Shown here: piece by piece, positions 33,831 to 47,279 of the stretch
Layout of the letters: each line of letters starts with the position of its first letter
How positions within the stretch are numbered: position 1 is the first letter of the stretch
DNA from: Osedax fenrisi
Lineage: Eukaryota > Annelida > Polychaeta > Sabellida > Siboglinidae
DNA length: 64,000 bases
Direction: 5' to 3'
Assembly: GCA_964019155.1 (NCBI GenBank)
Contig: OZ025242.1
Location: 1,346,694-1,410,693, forward strand
Notes under the pieces: model-generated
Told to the model about the DNA's origin: nothing
The model's database searches: none
The model's input: only the letters and a program-made list of their open reading frames with translations
Translations under genes and position numbers: made by a program

Positions 33831-34639
33831 TATTCAATAAAAGTGAAATAATAACTATAAATTAAACAAAATTCATTTTCACTCTTTCTGTCTAATCATA
33901 ATATAATCCGTAACTCCATCTCCTTAAGGGGATCCCACACATTTAAAGTGATGCTAATTTATTTTTTTTTATATATTTTTTTATTACATAATAACACTTA
34001 TTGTAGTGTTTTTTAGAATCTGTAAAAAAATTAGACATGCATTCAGTCTAGAAGTCTAGAAATTGCATAAAAATGTGTTTTTTCACGATAAAATAATGCT
34101 ATTATATGCTATTCAATATTACATTGTTATGCTGTCAAACTTCAAACGCTGTTTTCTCAGAATAATTATTTCGCGATAGGTAGGGGAATTATGTCTAATA
34201 CGGGCCAGTGTGTAATACGGGCCACTGCGATATCTCAGTAACTATTGTTCAAATCAAAAAAAAATATATACAAGATTTATTCAGTATCATATTTCTATTA
34301 ATAAGGGATATTTTTTATTTTAATATTTGCATTTATATTTCTAATATTGATCATTATATCAAAAAATAGTTTACAAATGAAAATTTACTAAATAATTATT
34401 TATTTATCCACCAATTTCGTTAATAAATCTAACATTAATTAAATAATTCAAAGCTCGATTGGAAAGATTAATTAAATACGAAGAATATAAATATATACAA
34501 TCGACTTTATATTCAATATTAAGTGCGTGGGGGGTCATTTAACAGGTGTATCAAATGTTTGCAATACGGGCCACCTAATGTTAGCAATACGGGCCACATG
34601 ACCAATGAAAATGCTTGATTCTAGATTACTATTTTATAA

Positions 34640-35035
34640 TATCATATCACTGAAATAAAATCTAATATAAATGCGTGCGACATCGTGCGTATATTCATAC
34701 CATAGATATAACGAAAGTTTCTTTATATCGAATATTCATATATGCGTTTATTGATAGATCGAACTATTATGAGAGTGGTTATAATGAATGTGTACATTAT
34801 TATCATAGAAATTACAATTAGGTATTCTAATATATATGATTATTACACTGTATGTATGCGTATTCACGTATACATATATGTTAATATATACATACACATA
34901 TACACTGTATACGCATATACTCATATACGAATATCCATATGTGTTGATATATAAAGGCAAATTATATGTTTAAATATATATGCATTTATAATATTGTACA
35001 TATATTTGAATATATGAGAGAGGATATGTGTAATC

Positions 35036-35077
<42 letters not shown>

Positions 35078-35124
35078 GATTGTATTATATATAACCAAAT
35101 ATGTATACGCATAGATACATGCTC

Positions 35125-35157
<33 letters not shown>

Positions 35158-35750
35158 ACTTTTGTAAATGTGATATTATTTATAATTATGTCAGTGTATC
35201 AATTTTAATATTAAATAATAAAATCATAATTTGTATCTATAGATATCTATAATTATCGATTATAATAGATAAATATTATATTGAAATATAATTTATATAA
35301 TATAATAGGTATATATAATGATATAATATAATATAATAGTATTTAATAAGTAATATAATAAGTATTAAAGCATAATGTACATTTTAATATACAGTATAAT
35401 TAATATTATCTAAAATTAGTGAGATCGGAAAGTATTGTTAGCTCATCGAGATGGCATATACTATATATCTAGCGAGGCAGCAATTATATTTATGTGCATT
35501 GTTTGTTTATAATATAATTGTGAAAGAAATTCGTATACGTAGATCTATAGATGTTACAATGTATTTCATTTGAAGTAATTATAATATGAATTACTGATTT
35601 ATTAATGTGTGTATTAATAATATATAATGTATACAATGTATTATTGTTTCTATGTTATTAATATTATAAACCATATGTTTGGTAAATAGTTTATGTTAAC
35701 AATTATATGTTTATGATTATATGATATTATTTATAATACATCATTTATAA

Positions 35751-35785
<35 letters not shown>

Positions 35786-36395
35786 CAATAAATAATGAAT
35801 GTTATCTCATTCCTAATTTCCATTCATTATTATGTGATTTTATATCATATTATACTACATATAGGTTGTATATATTTTCACCGTTACATTAATTTCCTAA
35901 GTCAGTTGATAGAAAATAATTATAAAATATAACATAGTCTCTAGAAACACATACGTATGAATGTTTACATTATTCAGAATAGTATACGTCATATAGAACA
36001 ATTAAATTTACGCTCTATCGATATTCTATAGAATTTATTAAATTGTATTGTTACATTTTGTCATTGTTATTTCTATTTTATTTATTTCATCTAACTTAAT
36101 GTAATTAGATTATAATATTTATATATTGCTCAATTTTTAACAACATTTTTGTTTATTCATATAAATTATTGTTATATTTATTTATCGACATTTTATTTTA
36201 TTATTTATTTTATATTTTATACACCATTTTCAAATGTATTCAGTGAATAATATTCACTAATACAAATCATATATAATTAATTATTAAATTTAGTTTATAT
36301 TTTTAGTTTATATTTTTTAATTATATTTTAATATTGTTAAATTCGCTATATCCTGCATACTGTACAATATATAGACATATATAATGCATCGTAAT
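34640..36395. other. AT-rich interior, nothing recognised
   Basis: (TA)n at 35038-35076, 35125-35157 and 35758-35782. Frames at 34742-35112 on both strands are Tyr/Ile/His low-complexity products of these repeats and not genes. Confidence 0.5.
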
Positions 36396-36403
36396 ATTAT
36401 TAA

Positions 36404-36953
36404 CAAAGATTTTCCAAAGGAAAGATATTGCACTATCTATCTCTAGTACCTCGAAATGTAAATTTAAAATTAAAAAACAATATTAACACTAGATGGCGAA
36501 ATAGTATATGAAATGTTAAATCAAGTGATATTTTTATTTAAATTGCTTGTTTTCTAATTATATACATACATTTAAAATCATTACAATATAAATTATATAA
36601 ACTATTATAATTATAAAAAACTACATGTATTGTATCATATTATATAATACAATACATGTAGTTTTTTTTAATATTAGATTTATAACAATATATTTATCAT
36701 TTATTTTATTTGTTTATATTAAATATAACTAATCAGTGTATTCTATTGTTATATAATTATATTATCATTTTAAAATCATGTAAATACATATTATAATACA
36801 ATATACATGTATATTGTATATAATTTATTATTTACTATTACAATAAATATAGAAATGTCTTATTATCTGAATAATACCGCTAGATGGCAATATCGAATTA
36901 TTAGGTGACACAAATATACACAAGTGCAATATCTTTCCTTTGGAAAATCTTTG
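36404..36953. mobile_element. MITE with CAAAGATTTTCC termini, 7-bp TSD, copy C
   Basis: Left CAAAGATTTTCCAAAGGAAA and a right end that is its complement over about 33 bp (AGTGCAATATCTTTCC...). Target duplication TTATTAA at 36397-36403 and 36954-36960. Interior differs from copies A and B and contains a perfect 21-bp-arm hairpin. Both arms have CTAGATGGCRAWAT near the ends. Confidence 0.87.
36615..36667. repeat. Hairpin with 21-bp perfect arms
   Basis: AAAAAACTACATGTATTGTA plus one base pairs exactly with 36647-36667 across an 11-base AT loop. It sits in the MITE interior. A precursor-like shape is possible but nothing shows transcription. Confidence 0.8.
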
Positions 36954-36967
36954 TTATTAATGTATAG

Positions 36968-36970
<3 letters not shown>

Positions 36971-37030
<60 letters not shown>

Positions 37031-37050
37031 GTATATATATATTATGTGTG
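36971..37050. repeat. (TA)n microsatellite, interrupted
   Basis: About 40 TA units with CATA/GTAT interruptions directly next to the MITE's right flank. Confidence 0.9.
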
Positions 37051-37357
37051 TCTAACGCCGTTCGATATACAGGCACACATTATAACATATAGTTCAGTGA
37101 AAAGTTTTATTTTATATTTAAAATTATAAATACTATTCTATTAATAATCAATAATACAATTAAAATTCGCCATACAATTCAACATCTTATTATGCAATAT
37201 ATTTTGATTCATTTGATTTCTATAGAAATCGATATTTTTTTATAAATATATTTTACATGTATCGTATATTTTAACATTACATTGATATTCATATTAATAT
37301 ATTTATTATAAATATAACTTTATTAATGAAACATGTTCACCGAATACGTCTACACCA

Positions 37358-37435
37358 AATACCATCTAGGAACGCTAAACAGTTCCTAGATGGTATTAGG
37401 TTTATAAGTATACTTATACTACGTATAAGTATACT
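37358..37435. repeat. Two stacked hairpins
   Basis: First: AATACCATCTAGGAAC (37358-37373), 8-base loop, exact complement at 37382-37397. Second: AGTATACTTATAC (37407-37419), 3-base loop, exact complement at 37423-37435. Two perfect stems ten bases apart are unlikely by chance even in AT-rich DNA, as the first contains a mixed-base stem. Confidence 0.8.
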
Positions 37436-37810
37436 ATAGTATATATAATCACTTATCTATTAAGTTTATATACTTAAAGCTATACCCTCACAATATATTA
37501 ATAATAATACATATTAGTAATCGATAATAAGATAATTTAATAATTATATTTCCGTATTAAATATATAACAAATATATTAATTATCATATTTTGTGTTCAA
37601 AAAATGAATTTAAATTTAAATAAATTAATGACACACATTAATTATAATAAATACAATACAATAAATATAATTAATTTTAAGATGTGTAGTTACTTGTATA
37701 TATTTTAGGTTTAGATCAAATAATGTTTTTAAATAATAACCTAATACTACTTAAATATATCACCCTCGTATTTTAAATATATAAACTACTAATAATATAC
37801 ATTAAATTAT

Positions 37811-38597
<787 letters not shown>

Positions 38598-39099
38598 ATT
38601 TAAATTAAATTATGTAATCTATTATTCATTTTATTCCTATATATATATAGAAATAACGTAGATAATATCTACTAGATACATAGGTTACATTAGTAGGTTG
38701 CCTTTAGTTCACTATGGTGTACATTAATTTAAATCACTGAAATAAATTAAAGTATGCGTGATAAGTATTCTTATAGCGTGAAAATTGTATCATCAATATA
38801 AAAATTCATTTTATTGGTTGAAAAATGATAACTACTTTCGCCATCTATTGGATGTTTTACCCGGCCCGTATTAAAACCACCTGACCCGTATTACAAACAT
38901 TGTTTGCAATACGGGCCGGGCACATTTTCGACGATACATAACATTTTTACAAAAATTGAAATTGTAATGTTATTGACGTTTATAATATCTAAATCGTGAT
39001 AAAATTTCATTAATTTATAATCATAAATAAAAAAGTTATTTAATAACATAAAAAGTGGCCCATATTAGACATAATTCCCCTATGTGCATTCAAAAATAT

Positions 39100-39600
39100 A
39101 GAACATAAAAACTATTATAATTATAATATTAATTATTTTGCTTTATATAAAATTTTATTATGTGAATAGTAAAATAGAGAGATAATTAATAAAATGTATA
39201 GAATTCATTGTATAAAATGATAATTTCTATAGAAATACCATCATTTTAGTATTGATAATTTTTAATTTAGATATATATAATATAATAAATAATAATATTA
39301 AAAATAACTTTCTATTTTCCTATGTATGTATATGTTATGAATACATTACAAAAAAAGTAGGTCAATTGAATGATAATATCAGTTCTATTTTTTTTAGTGG
39401 ACCTATATTTTTCCTATCTATTTATACACGAAATTGGCAAATGTCGTGTTATGTGCGGGATCTCCTTAAGTGTATCAATATCTCTCGCCTCATATTTTAT
39501 ATTACTGCAATCTTTTCTCCTTACTTAACTATAAAATTCTTACAAATACTACAGAATGAATTAGTGAGAAAATTTTTTTAAATTGATCGTTTCTCTCAAA
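39100..39600. other. AT-rich stretch, no supported gene
   Basis: A 109-residue plus frame (39252-39581) has mixed composition (LNDNISSIFFSGPIFFLSIY) but no recognised motif, splice signal or paralogue here. Left uncalled. Confidence 0.35.
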
Positions 39601-39641
39601 TATATATATCTCTATATTTAAAGAGATTGAAGTATAGCTAG

Positions 39642-40103
39642 TAGTGCTGGAAACGGTTTCGAATATCGAATCGAATATTCGAATATTCGATTCTTTCAAA
39701 TAGTAAATTTTCGAATTTGACAGATATTCAAAAATGTCGAATACCTAAGTCTAATTATTCGAAAATGTCGAATACCTAAATCTAATTATTCGAAAATATT
39801 GAATACCTAAATCTAATTATTCGAAAAATTCGAATATCAAAATATAACTATTAAAAAAAAACGGTAAAAGGTATGCATATATTTTATTAAACGTAAAGTG
39901 TATTTATGTACTATTCGAAACTTTCGAATACTAAATTTAATAAAAATAATACTATTTGAAACCTTCGAAGTGTATTTATGTACTATTCGAAACCTTCGAA
40001 TACTTAATTTAATAAAAATAATACTATTTGAAACCTTCGAAGTGTATTTATTTACTATTCGAAACCTTCGCATGAGTGAAAAATCTGAAAATGTCCAACA
40101 CTA
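39642..40103. mobile_element. hAT-like element A, TAGTGYTGGAAA ends, 8-bp TSD
   Basis: Begins TAGTGCTGGAAACGGTTTCG and ends with inverted TTTTCAGATTT...CCAACACTA. Target duplication ATAGCTAG at 39634-39641 and 40104-40111. The interior is made of TTCGAA-centred repeats, including a roughly 60-100 bp unit (GAAACCTTCGAAGTGTATTT) in tandem. Translations across it on either strand are repeat artefacts. An 8-bp duplication suits hAT. Confidence 0.85.
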
Positions 40104-40283
40104 ATAGCTAGTAGCTACTAGTGTTGGAAACGGTTTCGAATATCGAATCGAATATTCGATTCTTTCAAATAGTAAATTTTAGAATTTGACAGATATTCGA
40201 AAATGCCTACCTAAATCTAATTATTCGAAAATTTCGAATGTTTAATTTAACTATTCGAAAAAAACGATAAAATGCATGCATAT

Positions 40284-41172
40284 TGTTACCTAACAAAAGC
40301 CTTTATAACATATGTTAGACCTTTATTAGAATATAATTCTTGTATTTGGAACCCTTCTAATATATATGTAGGCCTAAAAAATAAAATTGAAAAAGTCCAA
40401 AGGACATTCACTAAAAGGCTTTTCTATAGATGTGGTATACCATATACAAATTATGAAAATAGGTTATTATTTTTAAACTTAACTTCATTATCTAAACGCA
40501 GGTTACGGGCTGATCTGATTCTTGCCTATACAATTATAAAAGGTCTAGTTGATGTTGATTGCTCGGGGCTACTTGAAACGTATTCATCAAGAAGTCAAGG
40601 TCCTTCCATTAAAGTTCGAAAAGACAAAGGCAAGACTAATGTTACTCTGAATTATTTTAGTAATCGTATTTCAACTCCTTGGAATTTTCTATCTAATTAT
40701 ACGTGTTCAGCAACTTCGGTCAATCAATTTATTACAAGGCTTGATAATTCATTGTATTAATATTTAAATTTTATTTTATTTTATTAATTTTTATTATTCA
40801 ATTATTATATTATTTTATTTTTAGTTTTATGGGGTTAATTTATTCGGTTGCATTCTCTTTATCATTATTTATCGGGTATTGACGGGTGTCAGTGGACAAA
40901 CTCTTGGGTCAAGTTTGTACCCCCAAGGCACAGGGATTGAGGACCCCTTTCCCTAAAGTTGATACGGTGATTAAGTGCTTGTTTCTGAATAATTCCCCTT
41001 TTTATTATTATTTTTGTATTATATTATTTGTTAATTTTATATTTTAACCATATGTAACATGGCATTTATAAATCATTATATATATTCGTTATTTGTTTTT
41101 TATTATTATTATTGTTTTATGTCATTTTGTTTGTTTTAAACAATAAACTATATCTATCTATCTATCTATCTA
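40284..41172 (+). mobile_element. 5'-truncated Jockey/CR1-like LINE nested in element B
   Basis: The open frame to 40760 reads LTKAFITYVRPLLEYNSCIW, EKVQRTFTKRLF, LNLTSLSKRRLRADLILAY and FSNRISTPWNFL, the region after the RT palm in Jockey/CR1-type LINEs. The 3' UTR has GGTGTCAGTGGACAAACTCT and GTACCCCCAAGGCACAGG, and ends in (TATC)n at 41151-41172. Element A continues GCATGCATATATTTTATTA where element B is interrupted, which marks the insertion point. Confidence 0.87.
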
Positions 41173-42048
41173 TATATTTTATTATACAATAAACAACAAA
41201 ATTAATAATATTTACCCTTGGCTATTTACTTCCGTTTTAACCTTTTTAACCTTGCTCTCGAATTCTGAAGAATATTTTATATGGCTTCAAATATTTTAAC
41301 AAAAAAACGTTCAAAATTATGTCTTAGAGAAATTAGACTTATTGATAATTATCAATGATTATAATCATTAATCAAAATTCATAACCTTTTTTAAATATAT
41401 TTACTATTTTAAACCTTCAAAGTGTATTTATTTACTATTTTAAACCTTTAAAATGAATAATTTAACTATTACAAAACTTTGTATACTTAATTTAATACAA
41501 ATAATACTATTTGAAACCTTCAAAGTGTATTTATTTACTATTTTAAACATTTAAAATTAATAATTTAACTATTAGAAAACTTTGTATACTTAATTTAATA
41601 TAAATAATACTATTTACAACCTTTGAAGTGTATTTAAATAAATACAGGGTTGATGGTTTTTTCGGTTTTTACGTAAAAACCAAAAAACCCGGTTTTTATC
41701 GGTTTTTATGGTTTTTATCAGGTTTTAACGGTTTTTATCGTGTTTTATCGGTTTTTATAGTTTTACGGTTTTTACAATACAAACAAGTACAAATTATAAT
41801 TTTTTCATAAAAAAAAATTAACTAAATTGTATTATTTTCATTATAATTTTAAATATATAGACATCACATAATGGAAGAGTTGGAATCGTAGAATATATTA
41901 TTTTTGATTGTTACGAGTATATTATATATATTAAAAAAATATATTAAATATTATCAAGCCTATCAAATATTATTTAATACTATTATATTATTGTTATCAT
42001 AAAATAGATTATTAGCTATATGTAATTAAAGTGGTCTTGAATCAATAA

Positions 42049-42734
42049 CAGGGTTGATGGTTTTTATCGGTTTTTATCTGGTTTTTATAGTTTTTACTAA
42101 ATAAACAAGTACAAATTATAATTTTTTCATAACAAAAAATTAACTAAATTGTATTATTTTCATTATAATTTTAAATATATAGACATCACATAATGGAACA
42201 TAATTATTATTCAACATTATAATAAATTTAATAAGTTCCTCAGTTAAAAACCATTATTGTTAAATAATTATAAATGAATAGATATCATTTTTATAGCTAT
42301 TTAAATAAAAATATAATATCAAATGTAATTATATAATATGATTACATTTGATATTATATTTTTGATTCATATTTATAACATTTAATTTGATAATATAATA
42401 GTTAAAAATATTATAGTTATTTTATTTGCATTTAGAGTATTTCAGTTATAGCCACGCCCATAGTCCCACCCCTTTTGAAATCACCGGCTACAGTGTCTGG
42501 TAACCGTTACAATATACTACAAATTGTATTCTAAAATAGTACTTTACTTTATATTATTTAGTAAAATAATTAAGTTTGGTAATATTTGGCTATTACATAT
42601 AAATAACTATTATTAATAATAATGTATTATCATAAAAACTATAATTTAAAAGTTAAATTAATTTGTTAAAAACCGTAAAAACCGACGAAAAAACCAATTT
42701 GAAAAAACCAATTTTAAAAACCGAATCAACCCTG
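42049..42734. mobile_element. Element D, same family as C, nested in C
   Basis: CAGGGTTGATGGTTTTTATC to AATCAACCCTG. Internal sequence (TATATAGACATCACATAATG; TTTGGTAATATTTGGCTATT) is shared with C, showing a self-insertion or an internal duplication. A perfect 23-bp-arm hairpin lies at 42307-42329 with 42341-42363. Confidence 0.72.
42307..42363. repeat. Hairpin with 23-bp perfect arms inside element D
   Basis: AAAAATATAATATCAAATGT plus three bases pairs exactly across an 11-base loop. Located near the middle of D, like the hairpin in MITE copy C. Confidence 0.8.
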
Positions 42735-43849
42735 CTTTTAAAGCAGTGCTTTACTTCATATTATTTAGTAAAATGATTAAGTTTGGTAATATTTGGCTAT
42801 TACATATAAATAACTATTATTAATAATAATGTATTATCATAAAAACGATATATTTTTACATTTCAATATATAAATAATTCATAATTAGAATATTCTGCCA
42901 AATGGTGGCGTAATTAAATTTGTTATCACATAATCATTGTATCGTAGGCATGTAAGTGTAATTAGATGAGAGTCCTACCCACTCACTGATATAACATATA
43001 ATGTAGGCAATTATAATTTATAATTTAAAAGTTAAATTAATTTGTTAAAAACCGTAAAAACCATAAAAACCATGGTTTTTACAACTTGAAAAAACCGTAA
43101 AAACCGACGTAAAAACCCATTTGAAAAAACCAATTTTAAAAACCGAATCAACCCTGATTTATTTACTATTTTAAACCTTCGAAATGAATAATTTAACTAT
43201 TAGAAAACTTTGTATACTTAATTTAATGCAAACAATACTATTTGAAACCTTCGAAGTGTATCTATTTACTATTTTACACCTTAGAAATGAATAATTTAAC
43301 TATTTGAAAACTTCGAATACTTAATTTAATACAAATAATACTATTTAAAACCTTCAAAGTGTATTTATTTAATATTTTAAACCTTTAAAATGAATAATTT
43401 AACTATTAGAAAACTTTGTATACTTAATTTAATATAAATAATACTATTTACAACCTTTGAAGTGTATTTATTTACTATTTTAAACCTTCGAAATGAATAA
43501 TTTAACTATTAGAAAACTTTGTATACTTAATTTAATGCAAACAATACTATTTGAAACCTTCGAAGTGTATTTATTTACTATTTTAAACCTTCGAAATGAA
43601 TAATTTTACTATTAGAAAACTATGTATACTTAATTTAATAAAAATAATACTATTTTAAACCTTCAAAGTATATTTATTTACTATTCGAAACCTTTGAATA
43701 CTTAATTTAATAAAAATAATACTATTTGAAACCTTCGAAGTGTATTTATTTACTATTCGAAACCTTCGAATGAGTGAAAAATCTGAAAATTTCCAACACT
43801 AATAACTACCAATTAAATTTAGAGTAATATTTAAAGTTCATCTACTAAC

Positions 43850-44340
43850 TCACAATTCTCATTACTAAAACCGACCTGAATATCTATCATCCTTAATCTC
43901 TATTCCCACTCATACTATATCTCTCAGTTCTACTACTTCTTACCTTCTATATCTACCATATAAACTTAATATCCATTACACTAATATTTGTGCAATGCAA
44001 ATATATGTCCCTTATCAATGAAATAAACTACCATATATATATATACTACTATAGTAGTATAGCGTATACAATAATATAGCTATATTCAATCCACTAACTT
44101 ATTTAATTCTCTATTAAAAACTTATCTGTTTAATACTGCATTTCCCTGATCACTATTTGTATCACTATTCACAATCTTATATTAAATGTTGAGTACTTTA
44201 TGTATTCTATTGTATGTTATTAGTAATAACTTATTACTAGTTATATTATTTTTACTTATGTTCCATTCAATTGTTTTTATTTTTACGTTCGACGCTTGAT
44301 TGTTCTGGCATAGAGTCTTAAAAATAAATTAAATAATATT
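43850..44340 (+). mobile_element. LINE 3' end remnant (CR1/L2-like)
   Basis: Plus-strand pieces with shifts: RPEYLSSLISIPTHTISL near 43870, then SNSLTYFNSLLKTYLFNTAF near 44090, corresponding to the C-terminus that follows the palm in the LINE at 13500-14170. A short T-rich 3' UTR with GACGCTTGATTGTTCTGGCA leads to an A-rich end near 44340. No open frame remains. Confidence 0.7.
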
Positions 44341-45115
44341 TAAAAAATTAAATTTATATAGATTAAATTAGAGATAAATTAAGTTCATTAAATTTGTTTA
44401 GATAAAATCTTATCATACATACGAAATAATGTGCTGGTAAAGTATACATTTATTGACTACATTTTACTTTAATTTTCTTATATGACTAGGAACATTGAAT
44501 TTAGAATTAAGATATAATTATAAATTAGTTAATTTATCAGTCTATGAATTTATATATTATTCACCACATGAATAAAATAATTAAATTTTCTAGTATAATG
44601 ATTATACTATAATAATTAAAGCCCTAAACCCAAAGTGCTTTGGTATAATCAAGTAAAGATTAAGATTTTATTAATTTAATAATTTGATAATGTTATCGAG
44701 TGACTATATACTAATATAGTGACTTCTATAGTTAAACTAAATAAATATACTTATTTATAATATATTGCCTTTATAAACTATAGTTGGATGTAATCATTCA
44801 AAAGCCGATGCATGAAAACCGGCATAACAAATTCAATATATATATAATATATATATTATATATTATATTATATATTATATATATATAATTATATTATATA
44901 TATATATATATATAATAGCTGAGATCGGTTGGTGGGAGCGAATTATATATGGTAGAATTACATATCTATTAAATGTAATTAACTCTAATCTACTTTAATT
45001 ATAACTATTATAATAATAGTAACAATTGAAAAATGCCATTTTAAATGGTTACTAAGGGAAACGATCATAAAGGACGAGTTGAGGGTTAAAGGTTACATTT
45101 GAAATACGAGTTAAT
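44341..45115. other. AT-rich stretch with (TA)n, nothing recognised
   Basis: Interrupted (TA)n at 44838-44918. No gene or element supported. Confidence 0.5.
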
Positions 45116-45123
45116 AGTATTAG

Positions 45124-45559
45124 CAAAGATATAACACTCCCTATGCATGCAACGTAATTTAGTAATAACCCTAACCGCTGCTAGCAGTAGTATCGAAATC
45201 ACTGAAATAGATTTAGGTTCGGCTCTGTTTGCATACAACAATGTTTTCATTGCTCTATTAAATTACATGCAATATAAATTAGCTTTTACTCACTAAATAT
45301 ATACTTATAGCATTTAAAACATACATATCATATTTGTTTGTTATATATTAGTAATGAACACTTAGTTTTCATCATATAAATATTAATTTAAAGCATATTA
45401 TTTAACATTTTAAAAGTGTATAGTTAAATACGAATTTACATTATAAACAACGCATAGTTCCTAAAAGTAACCCGCTATAGGTGGCACCAGGGTATTTTGT
45501 ATACACATTCGAATTACACGATTTCGCGTGTGTTATATCTTTCCTTCGGAAAATCTTTG
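45124..45559. mobile_element. MITE with CAAAGATTTTCC termini, 7-bp TSD, copy B (inverted)
   Basis: Reverse complement of copy A over nearly its whole length (GTGTTATATCTTTCCTTCGG at the right, GCATGCAACGTAATTTAG at the left). Target duplication GTATTAG at 45117-45123 and 45560-45566. That is the complement of copy A's CTAATAC, although sequences further out differ. Confidence 0.87.
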
Positions 45560-45566
45560 GTATTAG

Positions 45567-47279
45567 TTTAGTTTTGTCATGCTTGGTTTATTTAGCTGTA
45601 AAAAATGAGCGAAAAATGCGAGTAAATAATAATTATTTACATTTTTAAAATGATTTTAAAATATTTTAATATTAATTATTTAAATATTCAATATTATGCT
45701 TTATATTCCACCAACCATGGTATTATATTCATAAAAATATATTTGATACATAGAATAAGCTATATTTAACTCGTATTTTCATAAAGATAATAAATTAATT
45801 TAATTTAATTGAATATTATAAAATAATTTTAAATATTATTTTAAATAACAGTAGCCAGTAATCTCGTACGAAGTAATTTCGTCCTAGATAGTCTCATACG
45901 AATTATTAAATTTAGTTTATTCTAAAATGGTTATATATAAATTTGATATAAAGTTATCTAAAATTATTTGTATTTATCCTCTATAGTCATTAGTATAGAT
46001 ATTATTTATATATGTATATATTACATTTATAATCAGTATTTAAATTAATAATTAAATAAAAATATTCAAATAATAATTATATAATTATAAATAGATTAAT
46101 TAAAACGTCGTCCTAGATTATTAAATTAAATAAATTGTTTAAATAAGTCATTACCCTTGTGACATTACATTGTCAGAAATAACATCGTACGAGATTACGG
46201 ATATTCTAAATAACAAAGATTTTGCGAAATCCTTCGGAAAATCTTTGATAATTAAAACAATATGGCGTTTATTACATATTTTTAATAAAATGTTGATTTA
46301 AAACATTAATTTAGTTATATTATATCTATATATATGTTTAATAAAGACAAATATTGTATTTAAGAATACTTATCTTACAATGGTTAGTAAATAACGTGCG
46401 TAGTTATTACAAATACAATCTAATAAGGAATTTATATATTTAATTAATATTTACAAATTGTAAATTACAATTAAGTTTTTCACATATCTTTCTTATATAT
46501 ATATTTTTTATTAAAATTAATTATAAACATTATATTATTACAATAGTCTGGAATTAAATTTATCAGTGGTATTCTATATTTATAAATAATTATTAAAATA
46601 TCATGATAATCTATATGCATATTGGTTTCCGATCATAACGGACCCGCGAGAATATAAAATTTATAATAAATGTATATATTTTGTATTGATATTTTAGTGT
46701 CATTTCAAATAACTTATTTGTTTAATTGGTTTAGTAACTAAATTAGTTATGTTCCGCCTTGGTTTTTTAAATGAATTACATCCCAAAGTGAGTCAATGAA
46801 AACTAAACTCGTTATTTTTCGTGCTTACTTACACTAGGAACCCGTCCGTTAAGATCGTATACCATTCATAATAAGGAAATTTGTTTCTATATATATATAT
46901 ATAAACAAGTAGTGCGTGTGTTACGAGGAAATTCTTAATAGAATGGATTAATAATAGAGTTATTTAAATTATTTCAATGGTTCTCAAATTTAAAAATAAT
47001 ATTTTAAATCTGAAAAAAAAATGTTTAACCAATTTTTATTTTATTAATAACATATGTTATATTATATAGAATATTAATAGTATATAATCATTGAGTTGAA
47101 TTGATATTTATCTCTATTTATAAATTATTTGTTAATAATGTAATTGTCACGTGAATTCAATATATGCAATGCGGTATTTTCAATCAATAATTACTTTATT
47201 GAGAGAAGATTACTTGTTTGAGCGCTCATATTTCATAAATGTTATATCCTTACCGTCAAACAGATTCTTATATCCTAAA
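45567..47279. other. AT-rich stretch with R8 copy and a solo MITE end-pair
   Basis: 45690-45790 is the second copy of block R8. 46214-46247 is a 34-base piece CAAAGATTTTGCGAAATCC joined to its inverted partner, an almost interior-free CAAAG element. CGTACGA-like strings recur at 45868, 45895 and 46188. No gene. Confidence 0.5.

Larger units (their letters stand above)
41645..43156. mobile_element. Element C, CAGGGTTGATGG ends, GGTTTTTA-rich
   Basis: Starts CAGGGTTGATGGTTTTTTCG and ends AAAAACCGAATCAACCCTG. Both ends carry runs of GGTTTTTAYC or its complement. CAGGG termini suggest hAT, but flanking 8-mers (AATAAATA and ATTTATTT) do not match. It is interrupted by element D of the same family. 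No transposase frame. Confidence 0.7.
40119..43801. mobile_element. hAT-like element B, same family as A, carrying nested elements
   Basis: Starts TAGTGTTGGAAACGGTTTCG and ends CCAACACTA at 43801. Flanks GTAGCTAC (40111-40118) and ATAACTAC (43802-43809) agree at 6 of 8 positions, a decayed target duplication. The ends match element A. Inside are a LINE 3' fragment (40284-41172), element C (41645-43156) with element D within it, and at least eight copies of the GAAACCTTCGAAGTGTATTT unit. It lies next to element A with only a few bases between. Confidence 0.75.

Noticed and set aside
34742..35112. Three 63-70 codon frames on both strands
   Set aside because: Tyr/Ile/His/Val products of TATA and ATAC repeats; overlapping frames on both strands indicate low complexity.
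39252..39581. 109-codon plus frame as a gene
   Set aside because: No motif, no paralogue and hydrophobic AT-driven composition; kept only as a note in the stretch annotation.
39837..40104. Overlapping frames with repeated TIRNLRILNLIKIILFETFEV-like text
   Set aside because: They are translations of the TTCGAA tandem unit inside a hAT-like element, open on both strands because the unit length is a multiple of three.
41690..41770. GGTTTTTA repeats as telomere-like sequence
   Set aside because: Irregular spacing, both orientations and location at transposon ends; no TTAGGG-type array.
39890..43790. Regularly spaced repeats resembling a CRISPR array
   Set aside because: Spacers are themselves repeated, units are long and AT-rich, and the genome is eukaryotic.
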